Source of the DNA: Flavisolibacter longurius | GTDB lineage: Bacteria; Bacteroidota; Bacteroidia; Chitinophagales; Chitinophagaceae | Assembly: GCA_013327885.1 (NCBI GenBank) | Contig: JABUMY010000005.1 | Span: 272,128 to 336,127, forward strand | Direction: 5' to 3' | DNA length: 64,000 bases | Part shown: one piece after another, positions 53,713 through 63,605 of the stretch | How positions within the stretch are numbered: the first letter of the stretch is position 1 | How the letters are laid out: each line of letters starts with the position of its first letter | Notes under the pieces: generated by a model | Seen by the model: the letters and a program-made list of their open reading frames with translations, nothing else | Database searches by the model: none | What the model was told of the DNA's origin: nothing | Made by a program: the position numbers and the translations under genes

Positions 53713-54351
53713 TTAAGCTGTTGCTTCAGCTTCTTGTCCTGCAAAAATCTTTGCTGCGCCTTCGGTCAATACCAGCACTTCAGAGTTTACAATGTCGTAC
53801 GTGTTAACATCGCTCAGCAACGTTGTCAGTACAGACGGGATGTTGCGGCTGGAAACATATACGTTGTTGTTGTACTCGGGCAGAACAAACATCAGTTTCT
53901 TCTCACCTACTTTCAGGCTGTTAAGCATGCCGGCAAATGTTTTTGTTTTCGGCGTGTCAAGGTTGACATCTTCTACAATAACAATGGCGTTTTCTTTTGC
54001 CTTGTGCGACAGTGCAGACATTTTAGCCAGGTCCTTTACTTTGCGGTTCAGCTTAATGTCGTATTTGTGCGGCTTGGGGCCAAAGATGGTACCACCACCC
54101 TTGTACAAAGGGTTACGGATGTTACCCTTACGTGAGCCACCGGTACCTTTTTGCTTGTGCAGCTTGCGGCTGGCGCCCTGTACTTCGGCACGGGTCTTTA
54201 CTTTGTGTGTACCCTGACGCTGGGCGGCCAAATATTGCTTTACAGCAAGGTAAATGGCGTGGTCGTTTGGCTCAATGCCAAAGATCTCTTCAGGAAGCTC
54301 AACAGTTCTGCCTGTTTCTTGTCCTTGTATGTTGAATACTTTTACTTGCAT
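53713..54351 (-). CDS. rplD: 50S ribosomal protein L4
   Basis: Has 212 residues; loop TRAEVQGASRKLHKQKGTGG and GPKPHKYDIKLNRKVKDLA are L4 signatures. In enterobacteria L4 represses the S10 operon. It starts 1 base after rplC. Confidence 0.97.
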   Translation of the reverse strand: MQVKVFNIQGQETGRTVELPEEIFGIEPNDHAIYLAVKQYLAAQRQGTHKVKTRAEVQGASRKLHKQKGTGGSRKGNIRNPLYKGGGTIFGPKPHKYDIKLNRKVKDLAKMSALSHKAKENAIVIVEDVNLDTPKTKTFAGMLNSLKVGEKKLMFVLPEYNNNVYVSSRNIPSVLTTLLSDVNTYDIVNSEVLVLTEGAAKIFAGQEAEATA

Positions 54352-54352
54352 T

Positions 54353-54970
54353 TTACTTCTGGATTAAAACGATTGAACCATTGTGGCCAGGAACTGAACC
54401 ACTTACCAATATGTAATTTTTCTCAGGGAAAATCTTTACCACTTTCAAGCCTTTCACCTTTACGCGGTCGGTACCCATACGGCCGGCCATACGCATGCCT
54501 TTGAATACACGGCTGGGGTAGGAAGAACCACCGATAGAACCCGGCGCTCTTTGACGATCGTGCTGACCGTGCGAACCTTCACCCACACCGGAGAAGCCAT
54601 GGCGCTTTACAACACCCTGGAAGCCTTTTCCTTTTGTGGTACCTACCACTTCAACTTTGTCGCCTTCAGCGAAAATGTCTACAGTGATGGTGTCGCCAAT
54701 ATTTTTTTCGAGAGAAGAGTTGCGAAATTCTTTTACAAATTTCTTGGCCGGAGTGCTGGCCTTAGAGAAGTGTCCTTTTGCTGCTGCAGTGGCGTGCTTG
54801 TCTTTCTTGTCGCCGTAGGCTACCTGGATTGCGGTGTAGCCATCTGTTTCCTGCGATTTCACCTGCGTTACAACGCAGGGGCCAGCTTCGATAATCGTGC
54901 AGGCCGTTTGTTTGCCGCTCGGATCGAAGATGCTGGTCATCCCAACTTTTTTACCAATGATACCTTTCAT
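54353..54970 (-). CDS. rplC: 50S ribosomal protein L3
   Basis: Has 205 residues from ATG 54968-54970 ([20 protein letters not shown]). The frame stays open 64 codons further upstream, but that stretch is not L3-like. [20 protein letters not shown] contains the methyl-Gln region signature. A TTGCGG/CCGCAA hairpin (54976-54995) sits just before the start codon. Confidence 0.97.
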   Translation of the reverse strand: MKGIIGKKVGMTSIFDPSGKQTACTIIEAGPCVVTQVKSQETDGYTAIQVAYGDKKDKHATAAAKGHFSKASTPAKKFVKEFRNSSLEKNIGDTITVDIFAEGDKVEVVGTTKGKGFQGVVKRHGFSGVGEGSHGQHDRQRAPGSIGGSSYPSRVFKGMRMAGRMGTDRVKVKGLKVVKIFPEKNYILVSGSVPGHNGSIVLIQK

Positions 54971-55306
54971 TTGTTTTGCGGTTTTATCCCCGCAAGGTTG
55001 TGCAAGACAGACCCCTTGGTATAGGTGGGTCTTCAATCCTGGTTTATCATCCGACCTTTTCCCGATTCGATCACTTAAGTCTGGGGAAGTACCGGAGACA
55101 AACAAACCTCGAAGGGCTTGTTTATATGTAATCGCAGCGTTGAGGATTTTGGTGAATGCCACCGGCCTCCCGTTTTCTGCAGTTTCTTCTATTCAGCGCT
55201 CTTTTCTTTTCCGCCTGAGGCGGAAAGTTGAGAGATGAACAATTATGTTATGATAAGAACTTCTTTTTTAGGATCCCAAATGATGGAACCCGGTTCTGAC
55301 CTAAGG
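54971..55306 (-). other. long structured spacer between rpsJ and rplC
   Basis: 336 bases in an operon whose other spacers are 0-164 bases. On the minus strand it can form several hairpins: CTGACC/GGTCAG spanning the rpsJ stop codon, TTTCCGCC/GGCGGAAA at about 55218-55236, and TTGCGG/CCGCAA just before rplC. It has no heptamer array. It could be an mRNA leader or an inserted element. Confidence 0.5.
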
Positions 55307-55612
55307 TCAGGCTTTGATCTCAACCTCCACACCGGAAGGCAGGTCAAGCTTTGACAATGCATCTACCGTTCTGGAAGAAGACGTGTAGATATCCAGCAGG
55401 CGCTTGTGGGTAGCCAACTGGAACTGCTCACGGCTTTTTTTGTTTACGTGCGGTGAACGCAATACGGTAAAGATCTTCTTACGGGTAGGCAGGGGAATGG
55501 GTCCTGTTACTACGGCGCCTGTGCTACGAACAGTCTTTACAATTTTTTCTGCTGATTTATCCACCAGGTTGTGGTCGTAAGACTGAAGTTTTATTCTGAT
55601 TCGTTGTGACAT
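55307..55612 (-). CDS. rpsJ: 30S ribosomal protein S10
   Basis: Has 101 residues from ATG 55610-55612 ([20 protein letters not shown]). [20 protein letters not shown] is the S10 signature. It is the first gene of the S10-spc run; it has its own promoter and a CCCGTT/AACGGG hairpin right before the start. Confidence 0.97.
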   Translation of the reverse strand: MSQRIRIKLQSYDHNLVDKSAEKIVKTVRSTGAVVTGPIPLPTRKKIFTVLRSPHVNKKSREQFQLATHKRLLDIYTSSSRTVDALSKLDLPSGVEVEIKA

Positions 55613-55620
55613 AATCAATT

Positions 55621-55638
55621 CCCGTTTTTTACAACGGG
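55621..55638 (-). other. hairpin before rpsJ start
   Basis: CCCGTT/AACGGG with a 6-base loop, 8 bases before the rpsJ ATG, close to the predicted transcript start. It could affect translation of the operon's first gene. Confidence 0.5.
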
Positions 55639-55642
55639 AGTG

Positions 55643-55674
55643 CAAAAGTAGGGGTTCATTTTGAACCTGACAAA
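55643..55674 (-). promoter_or_regulatory. S10 operon promoter
   Basis: Minus strand TTTG, 20 bases, TACTTTTG, 30 bases before rpsJ: an exact Bacteroidota-type promoter. Confidence 0.75.
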
Positions 55675-55719
55675 GAATCCAAAAGAATTTTTGTGAAGAA
55701 AGGCCTAAAGACACCTGTT

Positions 55720-56433
55720 TTATTGCACCAAAACAAACCGATCATATCGATTGAGCAGCGCAATGTCAAAATACTGGGGGCCGGATGCGCTTTTCCAAAC
55801 CTCTGAAATGTAAAACCGGTGCTCCACCGAAAATTCCTGGGTAGCACCCTTTCGTCCCATCAAAAAGGTAAGGTAGCTCCGGAATTTCGTGGGTGTATTG
55901 TCGGGCCCGAAGGGAAAACGTTTGTATTTGACCAAGTTCTGGTCGGCATAACGGAAAGCCTTCTCCTCTCCTTTTTCGTCTGGCGAGAGTTGTACAGGAG
56001 AAAGGGAAAGCTTTATGGGTCGGCTTTCTATATAAGATTGCGGGGGAATAAACTGGGTTTGATCACTGCCTTGTATCTCACCGCTTAGTTCGCCGGAAGT
56101 TGAGGAACGACGACCAAACTGCAGGGAGGAAGATTGCACCTGGCCATTGATGATTTGTTTGTTGTCGAAAAGACTGGTTGGCTTATCGTTAATGATAAGG
56201 GCTGATTTGCGCCAGTCAATCTCGAGCGGGCTGGTCGTTTTGTTTGACAGGCGAAGGCTAACAACACCTTCTTCCGGCACAAAAAAGTATTCAACCCGCA
56301 GGGTATCATTTTCACTGATCAGTGCATTTTGATCGTTCTTGGGAACGTTTACACCAGAAATGGTTAAGTACTGGTATTGTTGACAGGAAGCAAAGAGGAT
56401 AACGAACAGCAAAAGGGGTAAAATTGGTTTCAT
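55720..56433 (-). CDS. lipoprotein of unknown function
   Basis: Has 237 residues. Lipoprotein signal [19 protein letters not shown] with Cys at residue 17. The body is beta-rich ([20 protein letters not shown] and later [14 protein letters not shown]), resembling an immunoglobulin-like fold; I recognise no family. It lies upstream of and in line with rpsJ, but the S10 promoter stands between. Confidence 0.75.
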   Translation of the reverse strand: MKPILPLLLFVILFASCQQYQYLTISGVNVPKNDQNALISENDTLRVEYFFVPEEGVVSLRLSNKTTSPLEIDWRKSALIINDKPTSLFDNKQIINGQVQSSSLQFGRRSSTSGELSGEIQGSDQTQFIPPQSYIESRPIKLSLSPVQLSPDEKGEEKAFRYADQNLVKYKRFPFGPDNTPTKFRSYLTFLMGRKGATQEFSVEHRFYISEVWKSASGPQYFDIALLNRYDRFVLVQ

Positions 56434-56489
56434 ACAGTTGGTTTCCCCGAATATAACCGGCCTCTTGTTTGCTGCCTATTAAAAAAGCC

Positions 56490-58649
56490 TCAACGACTGC
56501 CTGCTTTAACAATTTTCAAAGACAGCGTGGCAAAACCGCCTAGCTCTACATGTTCGACCCGGATGATATGTTTTCCGCCTAAATTCACCCGGTGCTTTTT
56601 ATTGGGTGCTTCATCAAACGTTTGCTGGCCTTTTTGCCATTGATCTATTACCCGTTTGCCATCAACATAAACACGAACGGCATCGTCCCAGGTAACCAAG
56701 AATTCATAAATGCCTTTGGTAAAAACAGCGGTTCCTTCCGCAACCGTTAGAAACTGCTGATAGGTACTGTCCGCCGTTTTCAGCCCGCCCCACCACGCAT
56801 AATCCAGCTTAGTTGTTTTTTCGGTTTTGATGGGTTGCCGGTTATTGAGGGAAAGATTTTCATTGTCCATTCTATCAGTGCTATCCCATTTATACCAGTT
56901 CACTGTAAAAGCAACCGGTTGGAAGAACTTTTGAAAACGGAAACGGTAGGGCTTGTTTGCTCGTATCTTTTTACCAAAAAGATCGGTGAAAGCAGGTCCG
57001 CGGTACTCAGCCACAATCTCGATATCCTGCTTCTCTCCCCTCCTTTTGGTAAAGCGAACGGTAGCCGGAAAGGAATCCGCTGATGCATTGTAAGCACCAA
57101 CACCTTTGGCAGAAAGGATCCGCCATTTTCCCTTTGGCCCCAGCACATCAAACACCAACTGGCTTCCCGTATCGGTAGGGTTGTTGTGCCAAAGCAAGGG
57201 ATACCGAAAATCATACGGCCCCCATTCCGTCATGCGGATGTTCTGGCGTCCGGCCAGCCGGCCGTTTCCCTTGAAAGCATCCATGCCGCCGGGAAAGCTG
57301 TAGTCAGTCGTTACCGTATCATACAGGAGCCGCGCTGTAGAATCAAGATTAGTGACCGTACTATCGATCTTGTAAAGCATTTCATTGCCCGTTACAATAT
57401 TGTCGAAGACATAAAGGCTATCGGTGCGCTGCAGGTTAAATACCGTTCCGTTGCGACTGAAATTATTAGCACCGATCAACGTACCTACACTGCGGGTGTC
57501 GCGGTGTTTTGCATAACCCCAGTCAGCCGGCTGTGCCGCCCTTGCCCAAAGCCTGATGGCTTCCCGGTTGCGAATAAAAACATTCCCGGTTATTTCGTTG
57601 TGCTGCCCGTGTTCTATGGCAATGGCAATGCGGTTATCGCGAAACTGGTTGTCGGCTATGGTTGTTCCGTAGCTGTAGCCACCCCAGATGCCGTGGTCAC
57701 ATTCAAACAGCCGGTTGTTGGCGATGTGGTTGCGGCTGAATGTGACTTCTATCCCGTTTGTAGGTGCAAAGGAAAAATCATTGTACAGGATCTGGTTGTC
57801 GTTGCAGCCACCCTGGCCCGTGTCCATCGTAGTTTGCCCGGCCCACAGGAAAAAACCATCGCCGCTGTGCGTTGCCGAATTTTTATAGAAAAGGTTGTTA
57901 CTGCTTTGCTCGTAAACAAGGAAGCCGGCGCTGTCCTGCCCGCGGTTATACACACCATGACTGTATCCCCGCACATTAAAATTAACGCGGTTGTGCAGCA
58001 CCCTGTTGTTGCTGCTGCGGTAAAATCCCATCCCAATGCCGGAGTTAAAAGAAAAGTCATTATTGAAAATGGTAGCGCCGTTGCATTCGGTAAGCATTAG
58101 TGCGTTTTGCCCGCCGGTTACTTTGTTGCCGCTGATGGTGGCGCCGTTGCAATTGCGCAGGTAAATGGCTGCGCCATAACGCAACCATTCATCCTTCTCG
58201 TTTTGATGATAGCTCATCCAATCCGATATGTCTTCTTTTTCTTGCGTGCTGTTCAGTCGCTTGCGGTAGTTATAGCTGAAGTCACAATTCTCGATCGTTA
58301 ATCCTTCCACGTTGCGGGCCAGCAGGGCAACTTTATAGCCTTTTGCCGACAGGTTTTTGATGGTGATGTTTTTTCCGCCAGTGATGAGGATAGCAACACC
58401 GGTGAAGGCATCAGGTGTTTGTGCAGAAAGGCTTCCTGCCAGTACGGCGTTATTAAAATCCACCGTGATGTTGTTGCCACTGATCTCGATCACGCCTTTG
58501 TCCAATCCCGGAAACGCCTGCAAAGCATAGGTGCGCTTGCTAACCTTTACCGACTGCGAAACCTTCATCCCCCGCTTTAACCCTGTTTGTGCCTGAACGG
58601 CCAGGCCAAGCATAAAGAGGAAAGCCACCAGTGCTGTTTTTTTATTCAT
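56490..58649 (-). CDS. secreted parallel beta-helix protein with C-terminal PA14-like domain
   Basis: Has 719 residues. Signal peptide MNKKTALVAFLFMLGLAVQA. Residues about 55-400 form a right-handed parallel beta-helix with repeated N-x-(I/L/F)-x-x-N turns (GNNITVDFNN, NNRVLHNRVNFN, HNEITGNVFIRNRE), as in NosD/pectate-lyase-like proteins. The end (IYEFLVTWDDAVRVYVDGKR, then HIIRVEHVELGG) looks like a PA14 carbohydrate-binding fold. A polysaccharide role is plausible; no catalytic residues can be assigned. Confidence 0.85.
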   Translation of the reverse strand: MNKKTALVAFLFMLGLAVQAQTGLKRGMKVSQSVKVSKRTYALQAFPGLDKGVIEISGNNITVDFNNAVLAGSLSAQTPDAFTGVAILITGGKNITIKNLSAKGYKVALLARNVEGLTIENCDFSYNYRKRLNSTQEKEDISDWMSYHQNEKDEWLRYGAAIYLRNCNGATISGNKVTGGQNALMLTECNGATIFNNDFSFNSGIGMGFYRSSNNRVLHNRVNFNVRGYSHGVYNRGQDSAGFLVYEQSSNNLFYKNSATHSGDGFFLWAGQTTMDTGQGGCNDNQILYNDFSFAPTNGIEVTFSRNHIANNRLFECDHGIWGGYSYGTTIADNQFRDNRIAIAIEHGQHNEITGNVFIRNREAIRLWARAAQPADWGYAKHRDTRSVGTLIGANNFSRNGTVFNLQRTDSLYVFDNIVTGNEMLYKIDSTVTNLDSTARLLYDTVTTDYSFPGGMDAFKGNGRLAGRQNIRMTEWGPYDFRYPLLWHNNPTDTGSQLVFDVLGPKGKWRILSAKGVGAYNASADSFPATVRFTKRRGEKQDIEIVAEYRGPAFTDLFGKKIRANKPYRFRFQKFFQPVAFTVNWYKWDSTDRMDNENLSLNNRQPIKTEKTTKLDYAWWGGLKTADSTYQQFLTVAEGTAVFTKGIYEFLVTWDDAVRVYVDGKRVIDQWQKGQQTFDEAPNKKHRVNLGGKHIIRVEHVELGGFATLSLKIVKAGSR

Positions 58650-58667
58650 CCTTTTCGTTTTACTTGC

Positions 58668-58684
58668 ATCGCTTTGTAAGCGAT
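58668..58684. repeat. inverted repeat in divergent promoter region
   Basis: ATCGCTT/AAGCGAT around TGT, between the beta-helix gene and the flippase-like gene. A possible operator shared by both. Confidence 0.4.
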
Positions 58685-58695
58685 AAATTTACTGA

Positions 58696-59610
58696 ATGCC
58701 CCCTGAGACTGTCCCGGAAAAAAAAGCCCCGAAATGGCGTAAACCACTACTGCTGCTGTTCAAGATCATTGTAACGGTTCTTTGCTTTTGGTATATCTCC
58801 CGGAAGATCGATTTTGCTGAAGCATTCAGAGCCCTGCAAGCCGCCAACTGGACTTATTTATTCCTAGCAGTTATAGCGTACGTGGTCTCAAAGATCGTTT
58901 CGGCCTATCGGCTCAATATTTACTTCCGCAATATCAAACTCCACCTGCCTGCCTGGCAAAACATAAAGCTGTATTGGCTGGGCATGTTTTATAATCTTTT
59001 TCTTCCCGGTTCCATCAGCGGCGATGCTTATAAAGTGGTGCTCCTAAACCGCCGCATGGGCGCACCTTATAAAAAAACAAGTGCGGCTGTTTTGCTCGAC
59101 CGGTTTAGCGGCCTGCTGGGATTGGGTATTTTACTTTCGGTCTACGGCATCCTGGTTTTTGACAACCTTGTTTTTGATGCTGTACTTGTAGGCGGAAGCC
59201 TGGTGGCTGTCGCGGTTTTTTATTTTGTCATAAAGAAATTCTTCCCTGACTTTCTACCCGGCTTTTGGCCAACGCTTTTGGGCGGCTTGCTGGTGCAGGC
59301 CATACAGGCAGGAGGCATCTACCTTATCCTTGCTGCATTAAAGATCCCCCTCTCCCAACACGAGTGGCTCTTTATCTTTCTTGCAGCTTCCGCCATCTCG
59401 GTTCTTCCACTTTCGCTTGGCGGCGGACTGGGTACAAGAGAGGTGGTATTTGCCGAAGGCGCCGGCTATTTTTCACTGGATCCGCACCTGGGTGTTATCA
59501 TCAGCTTACTGTTTTATTTAAGCAGTGTGGCCGGCGCTGTCTGGGGTGCCTGGTTTGTTTTTATCGATCCGCTGGGGAAGGGAGCAGTAAACGTGAGACG
59601 AGAGACGTGA
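58696..59610 (+). CDS. lysylphosphatidylglycerol-synthase-type membrane protein
   Basis: Has 304 residues and about eight membrane helices. Matches the integral-membrane (flippase) half of MprF-like proteins (LPG_synthase_TM): WYISRKIDFAEAFRAL, FYNLFLPGSISGDAYKV and LLDRFSGLLGLG are its typical stretches. It lacks the cytoplasmic aminoacyl-transferase half, so it may move a lipid without modifying it. The final codons and stop are written in GTGAGAC heptamers. Confidence 0.85.
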   Translation: MPPETVPEKKAPKWRKPLLLLFKIIVTVLCFWYISRKIDFAEAFRALQAANWTYLFLAVIAYVVSKIVSAYRLNIYFRNIKLHLPAWQNIKLYWLGMFYNLFLPGSISGDAYKVVLLNRRMGAPYKKTSAAVLLDRFSGLLGLGILLSVYGILVFDNLVFDAVLVGGSLVAVAVFYFVIKKFFPDFLPGFWPTLLGGLLVQAIQAGGIYLILAALKIPLSQHEWLFIFLAASAISVLPLSLGGGLGTREVVFAEGAGYFSLDPHLGVIISLLFYLSSVAGAVWGAWFVFIDPLGKGAVNVRRET

Positions 59611-59613
59611 GAT
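59593..59613 (+). repeat. GTGAGAC heptamer run at the 3' end of the flippase-like gene
   Basis: Three 7-base words (GTGAGAC, GAGAGAC, GTGAGAT) that provide the last codons and the stop. No complementary arm was found. Confidence 0.5.
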
Positions 59614-59706
59614 ATCCTTTCCCTTTTTACTCTCCTTGCGCAAGGGAGCCGGCTTTCAAATGAAAGGCATCTTTTTATAAAACTTCTTTTCCTTAGTTGA
59701 CAAAAC

Positions 59707-59735
59707 AAAAGGCCGGCAACAGTTGCCGGCCTTTT
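59707..59735. terminator. bidirectional terminator
   Basis: Stem AAAAGGCCGGCAAC with its near-complement around AG, between the convergent flippase-like and DUF4382 genes; T-runs on both sides. Confidence 0.85.
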
Positions 59736-59758
59736 GGGACAATTAAGAGAAACGTTGT

Positions 59759-60544
59759 TTATTGTTTGAGGCGAACGGTATCAACAATTGTCATGTGGTT
59801 CACCGTAACCTGTACGTCATTGATGGCTTGCTTTTGATAGGTACTACCGGATGGAACAAAAGCCAGGGAGTACGTTCCTGCATTCAATCCTTTGAGTACA
59901 TAAGCGCCATTATTGGTAAAAGTACCGGTAATGGTATCGGTGCCCTGTACAGCATAAACAGCAGTGGAAACTGTGTTTGGCAATACATAACCTTTTACAC
60001 TGCCGCCGATGGCTTCCAGCGAGGTGCGGACCACGGGCTTGAGAATATATTTCGCGTTACCGGTTTTTACGATAGAACGCGACGCATCAAAATCCATCAG
60101 CAATTTGTAGGTCACGCCTTCGTTCACAACTTGGTGAATGTTTAGCTTTAATCCCGACTGTTGGGCGCTGGGTGTTTGCAGGCTGTAGGTTTTACCGTCC
60201 ACTCTTACAAAATTGTTCTCACCCAATACAAGGCGAATCTGCTGGATGCGTCCGGCATTGATGTAAGCATCGGCAAGAAGCGTATCTTTTCCGTTCACCA
60301 GGCGCAATACATCGTAATTGCCGGTTTTTACACCATCGAGGCTTACCCAGCCTTCATCATTGTTGTTGGAATAATTGATGCGGATGTCTTTTACTTCAAT
60401 GTTTACTTCATCATAAATACCGGGATCGTCGGTAAGAGCAACCTGGATACGGGCTTTTCCACTTGCTGCATCGTTTTTCGAGCAGGCGATAACGGTGAGG
60501 GTAACGGCTAGTACCGCCAGTAAGGGTAGGATTTTCATTTTCAT
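59759..60544 (-). CDS. DUF4382 lipoprotein
   Basis: Has 261 residues. Lipobox LTVIAC with Cys at residue 21. DUF4382 body: ARIQVALTDDPGIYDEVNIE, IRINYSNNNDEGWVSLD, IQQIRLVLGENNFV. The end (GSVKGYVLPNTVSTAVYAVQ onward) resembles a carboxypeptidase-regulatory-like beta sandwich. Surface or periplasmic, function unknown. An inverted pair, GCCCCTC/GAGGGGC (60545-60551, 60580-60586), lies in its leader. Confidence 0.85.
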   Translation of the reverse strand: MKMKILPLLAVLAVTLTVIACSKNDAASGKARIQVALTDDPGIYDEVNIEVKDIRINYSNNNDEGWVSLDGVKTGNYDVLRLVNGKDTLLADAYINAGRIQQIRLVLGENNFVRVDGKTYSLQTPSAQQSGLKLNIHQVVNEGVTYKLLMDFDASRSIVKTGNAKYILKPVVRTSLEAIGGSVKGYVLPNTVSTAVYAVQGTDTITGTFTNNGAYVLKGLNAGTYSLAFVPSGSTYQKQAINDVQVTVNHMTIVDTVRLKQ

Positions 60545-60744
60545 GCCCCTCTGATTTTGATTTTGTTAACAGGTTTAACGAGGGGCAAAAAATTTGGGCC
60601 CCAAAAGAGGCCCACTAGGACAATAAGCCCATTGGTGTTATTCATAGGTCAGTAACGACCAGTATGGATAAGGGCAAATTATCTACCTTATCAGACAAAT
60701 TCAGTGCCTAAAGCGTTGCAGGCCATGAGAATCAATTGCAAAAA

Positions 60745-60775
60745 AAATCCCGTCACACAGTGTGTAACGGGATTT
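60745..60775 (-). terminator. terminator of fusA
   Basis: Stem AAATCCCGT/ACGGGATTT with inner CACAC/GTGTG, followed on the minus strand by a run of eight T. Confidence 0.88.
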
Positions 60776-60794
60776 GTATTCGTAAAGAGATATC

Positions 60795-62942
60795 TTACTC
60801 AGCGCTTACTTTACCCTTGCTCTTTGCAATCACTTCTTCAGCGATGTTGTTGGGAGCTGGGTTATAGTGTGAGAACTCCATGGTAGAAGAAGCACGGCCG
60901 GAAGAGAGTGAACGCAGTTGGGTTACATAACCAAACATTTCGCTCAGCGGTACTTTGGCCTTAATCACCTGCACACCGGCACGGGTATCCATACCTTCCA
61001 TCATACCACGACGACGGTTCAGGTCACCGGTAACATCACCCATGTATTGATCAGGGGTCAATACTTCTACTTTCATGATCGGCTCCAGCAGAACTGGTTT
61101 TGCCTTGCGGGCTGCTTCGCGGAAACCTTGCTTGGCACACAATTCAAACGACATAGAGTCGGAGTCAACTGCGTGGAAGCTACCGTCGAAAATGCGCACC
61201 TTCAGGTTATCTACCGGGTAAGAAGCCAGTACACCTGTGCCCATAGAGGTTTCAAAACCTTTCTGGATGGCCGGAACAAATTCACGGGGAATTGAACCAC
61301 CAAAGATGTCGTTTACAAACTGGAAGTTCTTGTCAGGGTTTGCTTCTTTCCAATCGGCATCAACAGGTCCGAGCTCAAACTGGATGTCGGCAAACTTACC
61401 ACGACCACCCGACTGCTTTTTCAGCACTTCGCGGTGTTGAACAGTGGTGTTGAACGCTTCTTTATAGGCAACCTGGGGAGCACCCTGGTTTACTTCTACT
61501 TTAAATTCGCGACGCATACGGTCAACGATGATCTCTAGGTGAAGTTCACCCATTCCGCTCAGTACCGTCTGGCCGGTTTCTTCGTCAGACTTTACACGCA
61601 GGGTCGGATCTTCTTCGATCAGCTTGGCAATGGCCATACCCATCTTGTCAACGTCGGCCTGTGTTTTAGGCTCAACGGCTACCGAAATTACCGGCTCAGG
61701 GATGAACATGTTTTCCAGTGTGATCGGGTGATCTTCGTGGCAAAGGGTATCACCGGTTTTGATCTCTTTGAAACCAACGGCGGCACCAATATCACCAGCT
61801 TCAATGAAGTCGATCGGGTTTTGCTTGTTGGCAAACATCTTCATGATACGGGAGATACGTTCTTTCTTACCGCTGCGTACGTTCAGTACATAAGAACCTG
61901 CATCCAGCTTACCGGAGTAAACACGGAAGAAGGCCAGGCGACCTACGAAAGGATCGGTCATGATCTTGAACGCCAGGGCTGCAAAAGGCTCTTTTGCATC
62001 GGGCTTGCGAATCAGTTCTTCGCCGGTATCAGGATCCGTACCTTTTACCGCTTCGATATCTACCGGTGAAGGCAGGTAACGGCATACGGCATCCAGTGCA
62101 GTTTGTACACCTTTGTTTTTGAAAGAAGAACCACACATCATCGGCACAATCGAAAGATCGATCGTAGCCTTGCGGATCGCTTCATGGATCTCAGCTTCGC
62201 TGATGGTGTCCGGATCGTCAAAGAATTTCTCCATCAACTTGTCGTCGTATTCGGCAACCGCTTCTACCAGGCTTGCTCTCCACTCATTGGCTTCTTCCAG
62301 CATGTCAGCAGGGATATCAATTTCATCGAATGTCATGCCTTCTGTTTCGGCGTGCCAAACGATGCCTTTCATCTTGATCAGGTCAACCACACCTTTGAAG
62401 TTGTCTTCTGCACCGATGGGCAGTTGCAGGGGAACAGCTTTGGAACCCAGCATTTCACGCACCTGCTTCACTACGTTCAGGAAGTCGGCACCGGAGCGGT
62501 CCATTTTGTTGACGAAACCGATCCGCGGTACATTGTAGCGGTTTGCCTGGCGCCATACTGTTTCTGATTGCGGCTCTACACCGTCAACCGCAGAAAACAG
62601 GGCAATCAGGCCGTCCAGTACACGCATAGAACGTTCTACCTCTACGGTAAAATCCACGTGGCCCGGGGTATCGATAATGTTGAAAGAATATTTTTTTGTT
62701 TCGGGAGTTGCCTTACCCAGAACGGTAGGAAAATTCCACTGGCAGCTCACAGCCGCAGAGGTAATCGTGATCCCCCTTTCTTTTTCCTGCTCCATCCAGT
62801 CGGTGGTAGCAGCCCCGTCATGCACCTCACCTGTACGGTGAATCATGCCGGTATAGCGCAAAATACGCTCTGTAGTGGTCGTCTTACCCGCATCGATGTG
62901 GGCGGCGATACCAAAGTTGCGTTGAAATCTCAAGTCTGCCAT
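60795..62942 (-). CDS. fusA: elongation factor G
   Basis: GTPase driving translocation. It has 715 residues: G1 [13 protein letters not shown]3 DTPGH, G4 NKMD, and domains II-V. In many bacteria it sits between rpsG and rpsJ or tuf; here it is alone with its own promoter and terminator, about 5.2 kb upstream of rpsJ. Confidence 0.98.
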   Translation of the reverse strand: MADLRFQRNFGIAAHIDAGKTTTTERILRYTGMIHRTGEVHDGAATTDWMEQEKERGITITSAAVSCQWNFPTVLGKATPETKKYSFNIIDTPGHVDFTVEVERSMRVLDGLIALFSAVDGVEPQSETVWRQANRYNVPRIGFVNKMDRSGADFLNVVKQVREMLGSKAVPLQLPIGAEDNFKGVVDLIKMKGIVWHAETEGMTFDEIDIPADMLEEANEWRASLVEAVAEYDDKLMEKFFDDPDTISEAEIHEAIRKATIDLSIVPMMCGSSFKNKGVQTALDAVCRYLPSPVDIEAVKGTDPDTGEELIRKPDAKEPFAALAFKIMTDPFVGRLAFFRVYSGKLDAGSYVLNVRSGKKERISRIMKMFANKQNPIDFIEAGDIGAAVGFKEIKTGDTLCHEDHPITLENMFIPEPVISVAVEPKTQADVDKMGMAIAKLIEEDPTLRVKSDEETGQTVLSGMGELHLEIIVDRMRREFKVEVNQGAPQVAYKEAFNTTVQHREVLKKQSGGRGKFADIQFELGPVDADWKEANPDKNFQFVNDIFGGSIPREFVPAIQKGFETSMGTGVLASYPVDNLKVRIFDGSFHAVDSDSMSFELCAKQGFREAARKAKPVLLEPIMKVEVLTPDQYMGDVTGDLNRRRGMMEGMDTRAGVQVIKAKVPLSEMFGYVTQLRSLSSGRASSTMEFSHYNPAPNNIAEEVIAKSKGKVSAE

Positions 62943-63605
62943 GATAGATTAAAATTGAATTTGGAGCGCAAAGGTAAGCGTTTAGGCTACAAAACGACAA
63001 AATGAGCCCGCTAAAATCGTTAACCCTAGATTAAATCCCGTTGAAATGTGTTCCTGTGTTCCGCTTGGGTTCTAATGTCTACCAAACCAGTTTTTTGACT
63101 GTAGTCAGGAGCATTTCCAAAACACGCTAAAACACTAGCAGCGTCATCTCGGAGGGGAGAGTTGCTAACAAGTAACGGAGCGTTTTACCCTGACGAGCAT
63201 CCTTTCACTTAGTAGATGCTTTCACAAAAAGTCTTTTCATGGCAGCGAATCACCATCCTTCTGTTGCTGACATGCCTTTGCTTTTGACTTGTCAGGTGTT
63301 GCGAGAAGATGCACTGATCATGCAAAGAATGGCTTGAAACCAAGAGAAAAAAGCGTCAGCTTTCAGTTAGCTTCCCACTGCATTTCCATTGGCAAAAGCT
63401 AACGGCTTGCCATGACCGAAAAAGGCAAACACGATCATCACCTACACACAAGAACGAACGGTTTTCCCTTCAAACAACGTCTGTTTTCCGCTTTATTTCC
63501 CGCTGCAATGGTGTAAAAAATAGCAGTGCACAATTTTTGCAAATAGTTTATCATTCGTAATTTCAATACGGAATTTATTAACCCTTACTTAAAACCCATT
63601 AAAAC
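62943..63605. other. 660-base spacer between fusA and histone-like gene
   Basis: Divergent region. The fusA promoter occupies the first 60 bases. The rest holds no plausible gene, tRNA or clear hairpin; a small RNA cannot be excluded. Confidence 0.4.
62969..63001 (-). promoter_or_regulatory. promoter of fusA
   Basis: Minus strand TTTG, 21 bases, TACCTTTG, 26 bases before the fusA ATG. Confidence 0.7.

Noticed and set aside
54971..55162. N-terminal extension of L3 by 64 codons
   Set aside because: L3 begins [11 protein letters not shown] in the family; the extension is not L3-like and holds hairpins.
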